The notes beneath the pieces are model-generated. The model saw only the letters and a program-made list of their open reading frames with translations, searched no databases and was not told the DNA's origin. A DNA stretch of 64,000 bases. Source: Chrysomallon squamiferum (Eukaryota > Mollusca > Gastropoda > Neomphalida > Peltospiridae). The stretch lies in assembly GCA_012295275.1 (NCBI GenBank), contig CM022670.1:4606264-4670263 (forward strand), read 5' to 3'. The first letter of the stretch is position 1; the number at the start of each line of letters is the position of its first letter. This document shows positions 31,651-43,962 of the stretch, in pieces. The position numbers and the translations under genes are program-made.

Positions 31651-32708
31651 ATATTTTCAAAAAAGAAGAAACAAAAAAGCTGAATTCTTTCTCAGCAAAA
31701 GGACACATGTTTCCAAAGGAAATAAAAATCACCTAAATAAAACAAATGTTAAAAATAATTTGAACAACAATGAAACTTGCAATAAAACTGATGTCAGCCC
31801 AGCATACAGAGACATTAATCTGTTAATTTCAGGGCGTTATCCAACATCCCCACCCCGGGATTAAACTACGTGTTATTTATTTTATTTACGTCCCATAAAA
31901 CAGTAAGTTAGCCGTACCAAGCCCTTTAATCGAGACGTGATTGTTGCGGTGATGGCCTGATGACGATTTAACACGACGTCGGATGATCTGAAGTGTTGAC
32001 GTAGATGAAGATTGATGACGAAGTTGACGGCGGTCCCACCAGCAGGCTACGACTTCGTCACATAGAAGATTGCGTTATGTGGATTTGTAGCTGTTTTTTT
32101 ATGTTCTGTTTAGTTAGTAACTCAACTTAAAGGATTAAAGTTTTTCAGATCTCAGCAGCTGGGGAGATGCGTGTTATTTTGAGGATTCTTTTTGATTCTT
32201 CTGCTTCTTCTTCTTCTTCTTTTTCTTCGTTTTGTTTTGTTTTTCTCATGTGAAATGTAAATTTTTTAATAATTGACTGATATTAATAAGATTTTATTTT
32301 ATTTAATGTTATTTATTTATTTATTTATTTATTTGTTTGTTTGTTTGTTTATATATTTATTTATTTAATAGATTATATCTAATTAGATAAAAATTGATTG
32401 TTGCTACATTTGCTTTTATTTTCTTTTTTTCTTATATTGTTTTTCTTTCGTTTTTCCTTGTTTTGTTTTCTTTTTTACCTAAACGTTTTACCCATGCTGA
32501 TTACTGAACGTGTAAAACTGCAACAATGTACTGTATTATAAAACAAATCCACTATGTTCCTTTGATTCATCTTCTTCTTCTTCTTCTTCTTCTTCTTCTT
32601 CTTCTTCTGTATCACTACAGACCTCTACCCTAATAAATTACAGATATCCATGATTCAGTTCTTTTCCCGCTTTTTTACTCCCTCTTCTGTACATTTGAAC
32701 ATCGTAGT

Positions 32709-32743
<35 letters not shown>

Positions 32744-34149
32744 CTAAAACAAACAACAAAATAAACTCTTCACGCTTAAAACTACAAACTAAAGTTTAAA
32801 CAAGCAAAACCCTCAGCTTGAAATTTTTTAACAGCATGTCTCGTTTCATCCCACACACACTTAACAAAATAATGCTACTTTTCGCACGACATGTAAAAAA
32901 AGTGCTATTCCAAAGCTTTCACACGTACGAGCCGGACATCCAGTAATCTTGTACACACACACACACGCTATCACACACACACACACTCTCTATTTTACGA
33001 AGCGAAATTGAAGGGTGCAAGAGAAGAAAAAACAAAAGTGAGTAGTCATGTAGGAGTGACACTCTAGAGCGAGGCTCACAAGGTAGGTGTGTTATTTTAG
33101 CTTCTGAAACTGACAATTTCCCGACACGTCCCCTCTTGAACTCACACCTCTCAGATTTAATTAGAAGTGACTGGATCTACCTGACAGTTCCTCCTGTCCC
33201 ACCAACTACGGGGCGGTGAACTCCGGGTCACAGATTTCAGAAGTAAATTAATAGATTTAAAAACCAAAGATAATGCAAAATCGTATCCAGGCTTCGTGAT
33301 GCAACTGGCAACATGTAGAAATCATTGATGTAAGATTTTAGGAAATAAATTTAAAAAAAAGATAAGGTTATAAATTAATATTGTCATTACTTAGTAAATC
33401 ACCTTTTGTATAATTATAAATTAAATAATAAATAATTATATTAAATATACATTAAACTAATGTATGTATGTATGTATGTATGTAAGTACGAATGTGTTAA
33501 TGTGTAAATGACTATGTGTGTATTAATAGATACATATATTGTATTAATGTCTGAAATGTATGTATATCTATGTATAGTTGTTTGTGTGTTGCATATAGGC
33601 AAGTGAGCATGTATGCATGCAGATATGTATGCACATACCTATGTATGTGTGAATGTACATATAATTGTATAAAACCATGCATATACTGGTACATCCAAAT
33701 TAATGTTAATAACGTTTAATAATTGTCATCTCACTTATAGCAACAGCGTACTGACAAAAGGTATTATAACGAACACCACGAAATCTTTTTTTTACATCTC
33801 TCGTACAACATAAGATATTCACTTTGCTGTTTGTTAACTGTCATTAAGTCTGAACAAGAAGACGTTAAACATGTCCACGGGTCTTCAGAAACAGCCGGCG
33901 TCTTCCCAGGACTTGGACACGAACCGTGGTGGTCCGTGTCTGAACTGCACAAAAGACAACCATAATATCTCCATTATAGCAGTAACTGACTGACCAGCGG
34001 AACAGAAAGAATGTATCACCTCAGTATTTACCTTTGATCATTGTCCTGTGACCAGGCTGCCCACCCGGAGTCACCCCCTAAAATAAACACATAAAGATCA
34101 ACATCGACTTCCCTTGAAGACTAGGTTCGTTCCTGGTAAACGTGAACGA
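31651..34149. other. Intergenic: islands, CTT run, poly-A, GTAT
   Basis: Complex stretch at 31800-32110 with repeated GATGACG/TTGACG words. TTTA/TTTG near 32300-32360, (CTT)n at about 32568-32608, A34 run at about 32708-32741. Unique islands at 33100-33260 and 33720-34150, with no gene recognised. Confidence 0.5.
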
Positions 34150-34530
34150 TGAGGTTGGTGATAGTCGTCTCTGGAAAAAATTAATATAAAGGGTTGTTTG
34201 TTGTTTCAAGGAAAATAATAAAATAATAATAATAATAATAAATAGGGGTCTTAAGAATCATTAATTATAAAAAAAAAAAGATAGGGTTGGTAACAGCTGT
34301 TTCTGGAAAAAAATAAAACATAGGAATGTTAATATTTGTTTTTGGAAAAGTAAAACATGGACTTTGTTAAGATTTATCTAATAAAAAATGAAAGCTAGAA
34401 TTGTTCATATTCATATATAGATATAGGGTTTGTTAATATCCGTCTAAATAAAAATAATAAATAGGGTTATTAACATTCATCCACTGAAAAAATAAAGAAA
34501 GGAAAAAAGTAGTTAACATCTCTGCCAAGC
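34150..34530. repeat. Highly diverged minisatellite, about 38-bp unit, about 9-10 copies
   Basis: An ATAGGGTTTGTTAATAT-like core followed by TCT(G)GAAAA-like and AATAAA-like segments recurs with anchors near 34153, 34191, 34246, 34284, 34323, 34359, 34396, 34426, 34464 and 34509. One copy is enlarged by an internal AAT expansion. Confidence 0.85.
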
Positions 34531-35737
34531 TAATTTTGTTTCGTGGAGTTTTACTGGATTTTGAGAAATAAATTCTTGTGAGTCTCGTGTGGTTTATCAC
34601 TTCGTCTTGGTCTGTTGAGTTTATTGTGCAGCCTCAGGGAAAACGATGCACAGACTCTCGTATTTCTAATCATATTATAATGTATTTCAGATGTGTATAT
34701 ATTCAAATTCAGGCATGTACAAAGAGGTGTAAATACACACAGACAGACAGAAAATCGCGTACACACACAGATACAGACAGACAGAAAAGCATAGTAGTCA
34801 TAGAGATTCACACACAGCACACGCTTAACAATTCATTTTATACTTCGCTCTGTTTCTTAAAATCATTGTTGTATATGTGCTTTTGAATGTACGTTTGTGT
34901 CTTTATATCTGCTTTTTGTGTACGTGCGAATTTTACATATATCAGTTTCAGAGCAGTTGAATCCCTTTGTATGTTGTCTGTTCATATGAGTCTCGTTCAG
35001 GTGAAGAGACTAAAGAACTTAACTGCATTTTATCTCTCCTTCCAATACTTCATCCGACCGTCCATTGTTTCACCCGTCTGTCTGTTCATCTGTTTAATAA
35101 TTATTATTCAAAAAAATAGATACAAAGCACAAAAAATGTCAATATGCTACAGTTAACTGATAGATAACTGTCAGACGTGAATGACAGTTTTATTGTTAAC
35201 AAAGACGTGTTTAGTTCTGCTGTTAAATACAGATTATTACGTTATGTATGAGTCAAAATATCCTATATTTGACAGGTAATAATTATGTATAAACAAAAAA
35301 AATTCATAGGTCTCGGGACCTAATTATAGCCATATTTTTTTATTATTTATTATTCTATTTTATTTATTTTTATTATTATTTTTATTATTATTTTATTTTA
35401 TTTTATTATTATTATTTTTATTTTTTTATTTTTTTTAAGGCAGGAAAAATAACAGAAAGGATGTAAGTCACAAGAAGAAAACATTATGGCATTGAAATTA
35501 ATTTTTTATTATTTCTTAATAAATACAGTTAAGTAATTATTATTATTTGTATATATATGTGTGTATATGTATATTTGTTTATTTATTTAGTAGAAATAGT
35601 ATTACTAGTAACAATAATTATAGTAATGCGAAATGTCATAGTAATGGTGGTGTTGGTGATGGTGGTAGTAGTAGTACTAGTAGTAGCAGCAGTAGTAGTA
35701 GTGGTAATAATATTGTATTTAATTTTTTTCGTCATCT
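34531..35737. other. Intergenic, nothing recognised
   Basis: Open frames at 34578-35156 and the minus frame at 34551-34820 show no domain. ATT/TTTA-rich from about 35330. Confidence 0.55.
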
Positions 35738-35741
35738 TCAC

Positions 35742-35784
<43 letters not shown>

Positions 35785-35808
35785 ATTATTATTATTATTA
35801 TAACTAAA

Positions 35809-35847
<39 letters not shown>

Positions 35848-35880
35848 ACTAAAATTATTATTATTATTATTATTGTATTA
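35738..35880. repeat. (ATT)n array with duplicated ATAACTAAA interruption
   Basis: ATAACTAAAATT occurs twice (about 35800 and 35844) between ATT runs, a small higher-order repeat. Confidence 0.92.
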
Positions 35881-37375
35881 GCAGTTTATTTATTTATATA
35901 TTTCTACCACTCTCAGCCATGTTATTCTGTACTCAAAATATTTTTAACGACATGATTTGATATTATACTGTATTACACTAGACTAGACATCACGAGTTAA
36001 TCAGTTTCATTCATTGTTGTCATTACGTCATACTGCACGCGCTACCCTCCTCGGGGTGAAATATGCTCTGATACGTCATTTACCCCGTGTCACACAGGTC
36101 AAACTAATGTATTGTGCCAACGTGAACGACGTCGAATGCACGTGTCTCGAACTACCGCGACTGCGTGTCGTTGTCTTGTTTGACAACATGTTTCAGAAGG
36201 TAACAAAGGCGCCTGATAACAATTATTTAACCTGCAGTGAAGAAAGACCGCGGTATATTGTACGTACAACAATTGTTGTCATAAACAGTTAAAATTAAAT
36301 ATTAATCAGCGTCTTCTATTGTAATGTGACCAACAGTCCGTGGTTTATTAAAAATGTTAAAATATATTATATAAAAATTATATAAAAATTAAGGTAACAT
36401 ACTGAGTGTTTCGTAATAAAATAAATACAATTTAATCATATAAATAACTTAATACATAAATAAATAAATACATAAATATATAATTTATCATGTATGACAG
36501 AAGAGATTACAAGGTACGGAAACTGAACTAATCCAAGCTAAATTTTAGACAATAATATTTAAAATTAAAATTAGAATCTTTGTTTTTAAAATTTAAAATT
36601 TCTACATTTTCGTTTCCTTTCACTTTCATTATTTAATACGCCAAGCCTACAAAAATAAAAATAAAGATAAATAAAATAAAATGAATCTATAAACACCCTG
36701 ATAAAATAAAAATTAATTTTCACCTATGTAACACTAGAGATAAAGGATCATGTAAACCTAAACTTTGAACAATCCCACGCATTCTCCTTCACGTCTACAT
36801 TTAAAAACCACAGATAACAAATTACATTAGCGTGCGTTACCAACTTTGCGTGAGTTACTGTCGTTACTTCTAATATTACAAACACGATATATCCTCTTAG
36901 ACATACAGAGGAGTATTGTCATTGCATTAATTGATTTAAGTCAGATATTATACACAGGTGAACGCATCGTCACTTTGTAATATAATATATTTAATGACTT
37001 AATCATAGTTATTGTATCACTGTATAAGTTAACTTAAACCGGTAATGACTTTGGTATATTTGTGTTAACGTCAGCCGGCTATAAATGGTTGTGCCAAAGG
37101 TATGCGATTTTGTAGATAGAAAAGAAGGGTATAAAGAAGAAGAAGAAAATAAGAAGTAACTTGTGTCGTTTAACTGATATCTTCTGGTTTGTGAGATTAA
37201 CTGGAGAAATTGTAAGTATTTTATGTAGTGTAACTAATCTGGAATGTGTTTGTAATATAAAGCGTGGCTAAAAGTGGTAGACTTATTCTTACTGTCTCTG
37301 ATATTGAAATACGTTTTTAAATTCTGAAGATCTTATATTGAAAAATCCTTTAAAATTTTTTATTTATTTTTTTTA
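35881..37375. other. Intergenic: short complex island (36000-36290), then AT-rich
   Basis: The 92-codon plus frame 36014-36292 is not low complexity but matches nothing I recognise. The rest is AT-rich and unique. Confidence 0.5.
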
Positions 37376-37380
37376 TTTTA

Positions 37381-37466
<86 letters not shown>

Positions 37467-37470
37467 TTCT
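37376..37470. repeat. (ATT)n then (TTTA)n repeats
   Basis: Perfect ATT units followed by TTTA units. Confidence 0.93.
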
Positions 37471-37649
37471 TTCTTTTTTAGATATAACTTACATATCAGT
37501 TACTTTAATTTCAATTTATTTTTCATTCTTTTTTTTTTTTGTTTTTTTTCTCTCTCTTATTACTATTATCTCTTTCAGTTCATTTTTCATTTTCATCTTT
37601 TCTTTTTGATTTCTTTCCTCCTGTCTTTCATCTCTTGTTTTTCTTTTTA

Positions 37650-37795
37650 CTTCTCATTTCACAGTCAGTGATCTGTCGCGGTAAATCATATTAAAGAAAC
37701 GTGATTCACCTGAACGGCGACTGTTCATTTCACAGTCTTCTTTTCTAAACATTTACAACACAAAATGTCTCACCTGGACGTCTTCACCTGAACTT
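37650..37795. repeat. Diverged ~75-bp tandem duplication
   Basis: CATTTCACAGTC recurs 72 bp apart (about 37654 and 37726), and TTCACCTGAAC recurs about 78 bp apart, in the same order. Confidence 0.6.
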
Positions 37796-38807
37796 TTTTT
37801 TTTTTAAACAAATCTAACAATTACCTGCTCGGGGCTGATTTCTAATTCAGGTAAAATCGACCTCGTCTTGTAACGAAATAATCAGGCGTAAAGTCTCGTC
37901 TTGAGCAAGAAATAACGATTTCATATCAGCCTAACTGCAACTTCAAAGTCGTAGCCATGCTTTTTGCATTCATAGCAATTCGATATTTGTTAGCTGTAAA
38001 TTTATTAACGGAACAATTATAGATTTTTAATGTAACGGGTATATTTAGTGATATTATTATAATACTGTCTGTAATATGAATTTATTACGGTGTAGTTATT
38101 ATTTTTGTTCTTTTCTGTTTTTCTTTTTTCTTTTTACCTTTTCATTTTTTATATTTCTTCTTCTTATTATTATTAGTAGTAGTAGTAGTAGTTGTTGTTG
38201 TTGTAGAGGTAGCAGTAGTAGTAGTAATGGCACTAGTATTATTTATATGTAAGACTGTATTTATTTGTTTATCTAATTTCTCACTCATTCATCATATTAC
38301 ATTTTACATCAGTTAAATATAGATTTTTTTTTTATTATTATTATTTATTTGTTTATTTATTTATTTATTTGTTATTGATTTTATATATTTATTTATGAAA
38401 CTTAATGAAACAATATGTTACATTTAACTAATAATCTTATTGTACAATTAAGTAATTTCAAATGTAAACAGTTCATGCAGAATGTAATTGTTTCTTCCCT
38501 AATTAACCGCAGATCTATGCTATTACTTAAAAAAACAAAATCAATTCTGAAAAAAAATTACGAAATTATTACTATTACCATTTAACGCATCGTTAACAAC
38601 ATTCACTTATTTCAATAGGCATTAATAGTCCTTAATAATTTAATTTTAGACTTTGTTTTTTAATGAGATAATTAATTATTTTTGAAGTGTGCTTGGGATT
38701 ATATTCCTAAATGTTTGATGAGCTGAAGTAAGCCCATACTTGTATTTAAAATTTTGTAAATAAATACATAAAAACACATAGGTATACATTTACATATATC
38801 TATATCT
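37796..38807. other. Intergenic, AT-rich, nothing recognised
   Basis: Short GTA run near 38175-38225 and TTTA near 38345-38395. Otherwise unique. Confidence 0.6.
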
Positions 38808-38826
38808 ATCTATCTATCTATCTATC

Positions 38827-38859
<33 letters not shown>

Positions 38860-39165
38860 TTATTTATTCATGCATGCCTATGTAAATGCATGAATGTATA
38901 TAATGTATACATACTTACGTAAATATATACATAGATACATACACATATATACATATATGCATACACACATTTATACAAACAAAGAAACATATATACATAC
39001 ATATTACATGCATACATACATATATTCATACAAACATACATGGATGGATTCATACATACGCACACAGACACACCTAGATTTACAAAACGTTTATACATAA
39101 TTATACAAACGCAGAGACACACACACACAGACACAGTCACACACATACACACACAGACATATACA
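38808..39165. repeat. TCTA, TA and ACAT/CA repeat region
   Basis: TCTA units, a TA run to about 38854, then degenerate ATAC/ACAT and CA repeats. Tyr/Thr-rich frames here are artefacts. Confidence 0.88.
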
Positions 39166-41015
<1,850 letters not shown>

Positions 41016-41099
41016 AATAACTAGTCATTTCTCTTTTTATCATTGCCCTTGAACATTTTCTGTAAACCGGAATCCCAGCTTATCTTAAATTTTTTTGTT

Positions 41100-41570
41100 C
41101 GCCTTTTTTACAGACGCGAACTAACAACCCATCCCTTCTTTATGACAAATACACTAGACAACCATCACACTTCGCAGGTGGGCATGTAAATTGTCCTGTT
41201 GATTACATCAGATCTATCACCAGGCGAGATAACTGCATCTTCCAGTAAACAAAACTTATCTATCGCTAGCCCCAAACAAACAAGCCAATTAATCCCTCTT
41301 TGGGAAATTGGCCCATATCAATGGTTGTAATTCGGTCGTCCTACAGATAACGAGGAGGTGCATCGCTGGATCAAAGCGGCCCCACAATGGAATCATTTAC
41401 ACCTGTGATTAGTCTGTTTTCTCAGCTTATTGGAACTCAGGTAATTAGCTAGGGAATAAGACGTGACGGAGAAGAGTTCCTGTTACAGTGTCTGGCAGAT
41501 TTGGTTCTGAACTAGCTGCTGAACTGGTGCAGAGATTTCAAGCGAAGTTTTAGAAGTTAGAATATTTTGA
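41100..41570. promoter_or_regulatory. Candidate distal regulatory island about 2 kb upstream of the protocadherin promoter
   Basis: Non-repetitive, motif-dense sequence in repeat-rich surroundings. Motifs seen: TAATCC K50-homeodomain site (41290-41295), TCF/LEF-like GATCAAAG (41369-41376), CACCTG E-box (41400-41405), TAATTA (41442-41447) and several GATA words. No coding frame. The enhancer role is inferred from motif density only. Confidence 0.3.
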
Positions 41571-41875
41571 ATAAAGCCTGCATCACTGTTGGAATTGGGG
41601 TATGTTATGATGTTATTACTGCAGAATTATACCATTTATCATATAACAACAAATAATTTTTTTTTTTTTATACCTGAAACAAGTTAAATACGTTTTTATC
41701 TTATTCCAAAACTTGTTTTTAAGAAGTCATAAACAATTTCAATTCTTTCTAATTCGTTGAAAGATTAATATAGAGACTTTCAGTTATGATTTCTTTTCTT
41801 TTCTTTTCTTTTCCCAATTTCTTTTAAACTTTATTTCAGATGTTTCATTTTTTATTTTTTATTTTTTTTTTTTTA

Positions 41876-41915
<40 letters not shown>

Positions 41916-43434
41916 TATTATTTCCGTTTATTATTTTTATTTCATTCATTTTTCCGTTTTTTTTATTTTTTTTTTTTTTTTTTTTTCTAACCGGCAAACC
42001 ATTAACATCTAACACAAAAGTTTAGGTGTGGAGTGTTTGCACTGACTCAACCCGTGTTACAATATTATATTATTTGTACAAGCAAATCGCCCTGTTTGTG
42101 ATTTACATTCAGTTCTGACTCACATAATCTAGGCTTTATAACGTTCAGGGATTATCGAACTGAAGCGCAATGTTAATAAAAATGTCACCTGCTGCCGAGG
42201 TTATTCAATTCTGCGACCTGTTAAATTTATGGCATTTCTTTCTGAAATGCGGCAACTGTCTAAAAGCTCATAAAGGGTCGAGGGTGCCCCGTTCACAAAA
42301 TCATTAGTGTACGTTTTGCGGTGTAGATTCAATTATATGCCTACACAAAAAAAAATGATTTGTGCTCTGACCGTTATGAGACTGATACCAGATACAATAA
42401 ATTATTATGTCAGTTAATGAAAATTCCTCAAGAGATTCCTTTTTTTTTTTTTTTTTTTTTTTTTTTGAGTTTTTTTGGAAGAGGTCGTTAATATTAATAT
42501 ATTTACGATAAATAGACGATAAATAGTTTAACTGTTTATTTATTTATTTACTTATTTGCTTATTTGCTTACCTATTTATCTATCTATCTATCTGTTTGTC
42601 TGTCAATATATCTGTCTATCTATCTATATATCTATATCTTATTTTATTTTATTATATTATTATTATTATTATCTTCGTCATCATCACCATTATCATCATA
42701 ATCATCATTGTTGTTGTTATTGTTGTATATTTGTTTTTATTTTTTCTCTTTATTGTTCTTTTTGTCAATTTGTTCTTTTTGTTTTCAAAGAAATGAATCA
42801 CTATGACTGTTGTTTTCATTCTTGTAACTAACATAACTAGAAGTAACTTCACAGTTTGAAGATACCTATATAGTTTGATTCTAAAGTCATTCTTTGAAAT
42901 ACAATATAACAAAAATTTGCATCACACATTTGTTTTCTTTAAGTTACTGAATTTTGTCATTTTCAAAGGGAAACGTTAGTCTCTTTTGTTTTCTGAATTT
43001 TTGATACATAAGGTTTATATGTGTATATATATATATATACGCATGAATGATACCAGTACCATTTCAAAATACGACGTAATACACTTTCAACTTCGTTAAA
43101 TCTAGCTTTCTCTGAAAAGAAATAATTAAATCGTTAGCTTATAAATTTATAATTCAAAATTAATTTTAATGTCGTAATAGAAATTTACAAATTTATAATT
43201 GAAAATTAATTTTAAATAAATTTACAAATTTGAATTATACTGACATATTAATATACCACTTAAACACTTTGCTTGTGTTATTTGTACTATACCCTTTTCA
43301 TGATATATATTGTTGTATGTAATAAACTGAATTCCGACATTCACAGAATTTTGTTTTATAAACCTCAACATTGCATGTAACTACCGTTTCAAACTGAACA
43401 GCGGGGTACAAGCCGCGCGTTCAACTTCTTATGC
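41571..43434. other. Intergenic: T-rich, ATT, TCTA and ATC stretches
   Basis: ATT run near 41885-41925, T runs near 41970 and 42440, TTTA/TCTA/ATC patches at 42537-42720. An imperfect ~46-bp duplication of AT-rich sequence lies at 43139-43236. Confidence 0.6.
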
Positions 43435-43520
43435 GCTAAATCTTTAAAACCGAACAGATTAAACATCAAACCTGCTAAATCTTTAAAACCGAACAGATTA
43501 AACATCAAACCTGCTAAATC
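43435..43520. repeat. Perfect 39-bp tandem duplication (2.2 copies) abutting the protocadherin promoter
   Basis: Unit 43435-43473, beginning GCTAAATCTTTAAAACC, is repeated without mismatch at 43474-43512, and a third partial copy (GCTAAATC) runs to 43520, where the GC box starts. The lack of divergence implies a recent duplication or an assembly artefact. Confidence 0.95.
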
Positions 43521-43640
43521 CCCGCCTCAAGGAGATGCCTTTTGTGTATAATTGTTCCCCGACAGCCTGCCGGCGTTTCATTGGTGGCAGCGCGTTTCGG
43601 GGGCGGGGCTTAGATACCTGCGAACTTGAACTCTTCATTA
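43515..43640 (+). promoter_or_regulatory. Likely protocadherin promoter: GC boxes and inverted CCAAT box in a CpG-rich block
   Basis: The block contains CCCCGCC at 43520-43526, an inverted CCAAT (ATTGG) at 43580-43584 and GGGGGCGGGGC at 43599-43609, in DNA much richer in CpG than its surroundings. Its position just before the inferred first exon fits a TATA-less promoter. The CGCT-type sequence element of vertebrate clustered protocadherin promoters was not identified. Confidence 0.5.
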
Positions 43641-43787
43641 CTCTCGCGTGGCCGCTGTGAATTGACAGTTGAGATAAATCTACGGTTGGGACTCGAGGAG
43701 GACAAATTTTATAGCTGAAACTACTGTCGGCGTGTTTGTGTGTGAATGTGAAGGGATAAAATACTAGTGTTTCTGTACAAATGAAAG
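43640..43787 (+). other. Probable non-coding first exon (5' UTR) of the protocadherin; start approximate
   Basis: A strong donor AAAG|GTAAGA follows 43787, and a matching acceptor with a long T run lies at 43935, leaving a 148-bp intron before the coding exon. The 5' end is not visible; it is placed downstream of the GC box. The exon holds a minimal ATGTGA start-stop at 43746-43751 and a second ATG at 43781 that opens a six-codon upstream ORF crossing the splice junction (stop at 43947-43949). Confidence 0.55.
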
Positions 43788-43935
43788 GTAAGATTCGGAT
43801 ACGAGTTTTTATGTATTGTTTATTTATCAATTATTATTCAAGGTAAAATTTGGTTATGAAATTAAGTCCTAGTTTTACAAGTATGAACTTGAATTATCGA
43901 TTTTAAAATACGTTTTTTTTTTTTTTTGTTTACAG
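43788..43935 (+). other. Intron in the protocadherin 5' UTR (148 bp)
   Basis: It begins GTAAGA and ends in a long T run plus GTTTACAG. The splice removes a stretch with several stop codons and joins the leader to the coding exon. It is supported only by splice signals. Confidence 0.55.
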
Positions 43936-43962
43936 AAAGCATGATCTGATCGTTAACAAAAT

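Noticed and set aside
31203-31652. 145-149-codon minus-strand frames with PTYL/PSYL/HTYI repeats
   Set aside because: Translations of GTAG/GTAT tetranucleotide arrays, open in several frames at once.
36014-36292. 92-codon plus frame
   Set aside because: Not low complexity, but nothing recognised and no promoter, splice or polyadenylation context.
43498-43830. 110-codon minus frame over the promoter
   Set aside because: Best explained as a chance frame in CpG-rich promoter and leader DNA.
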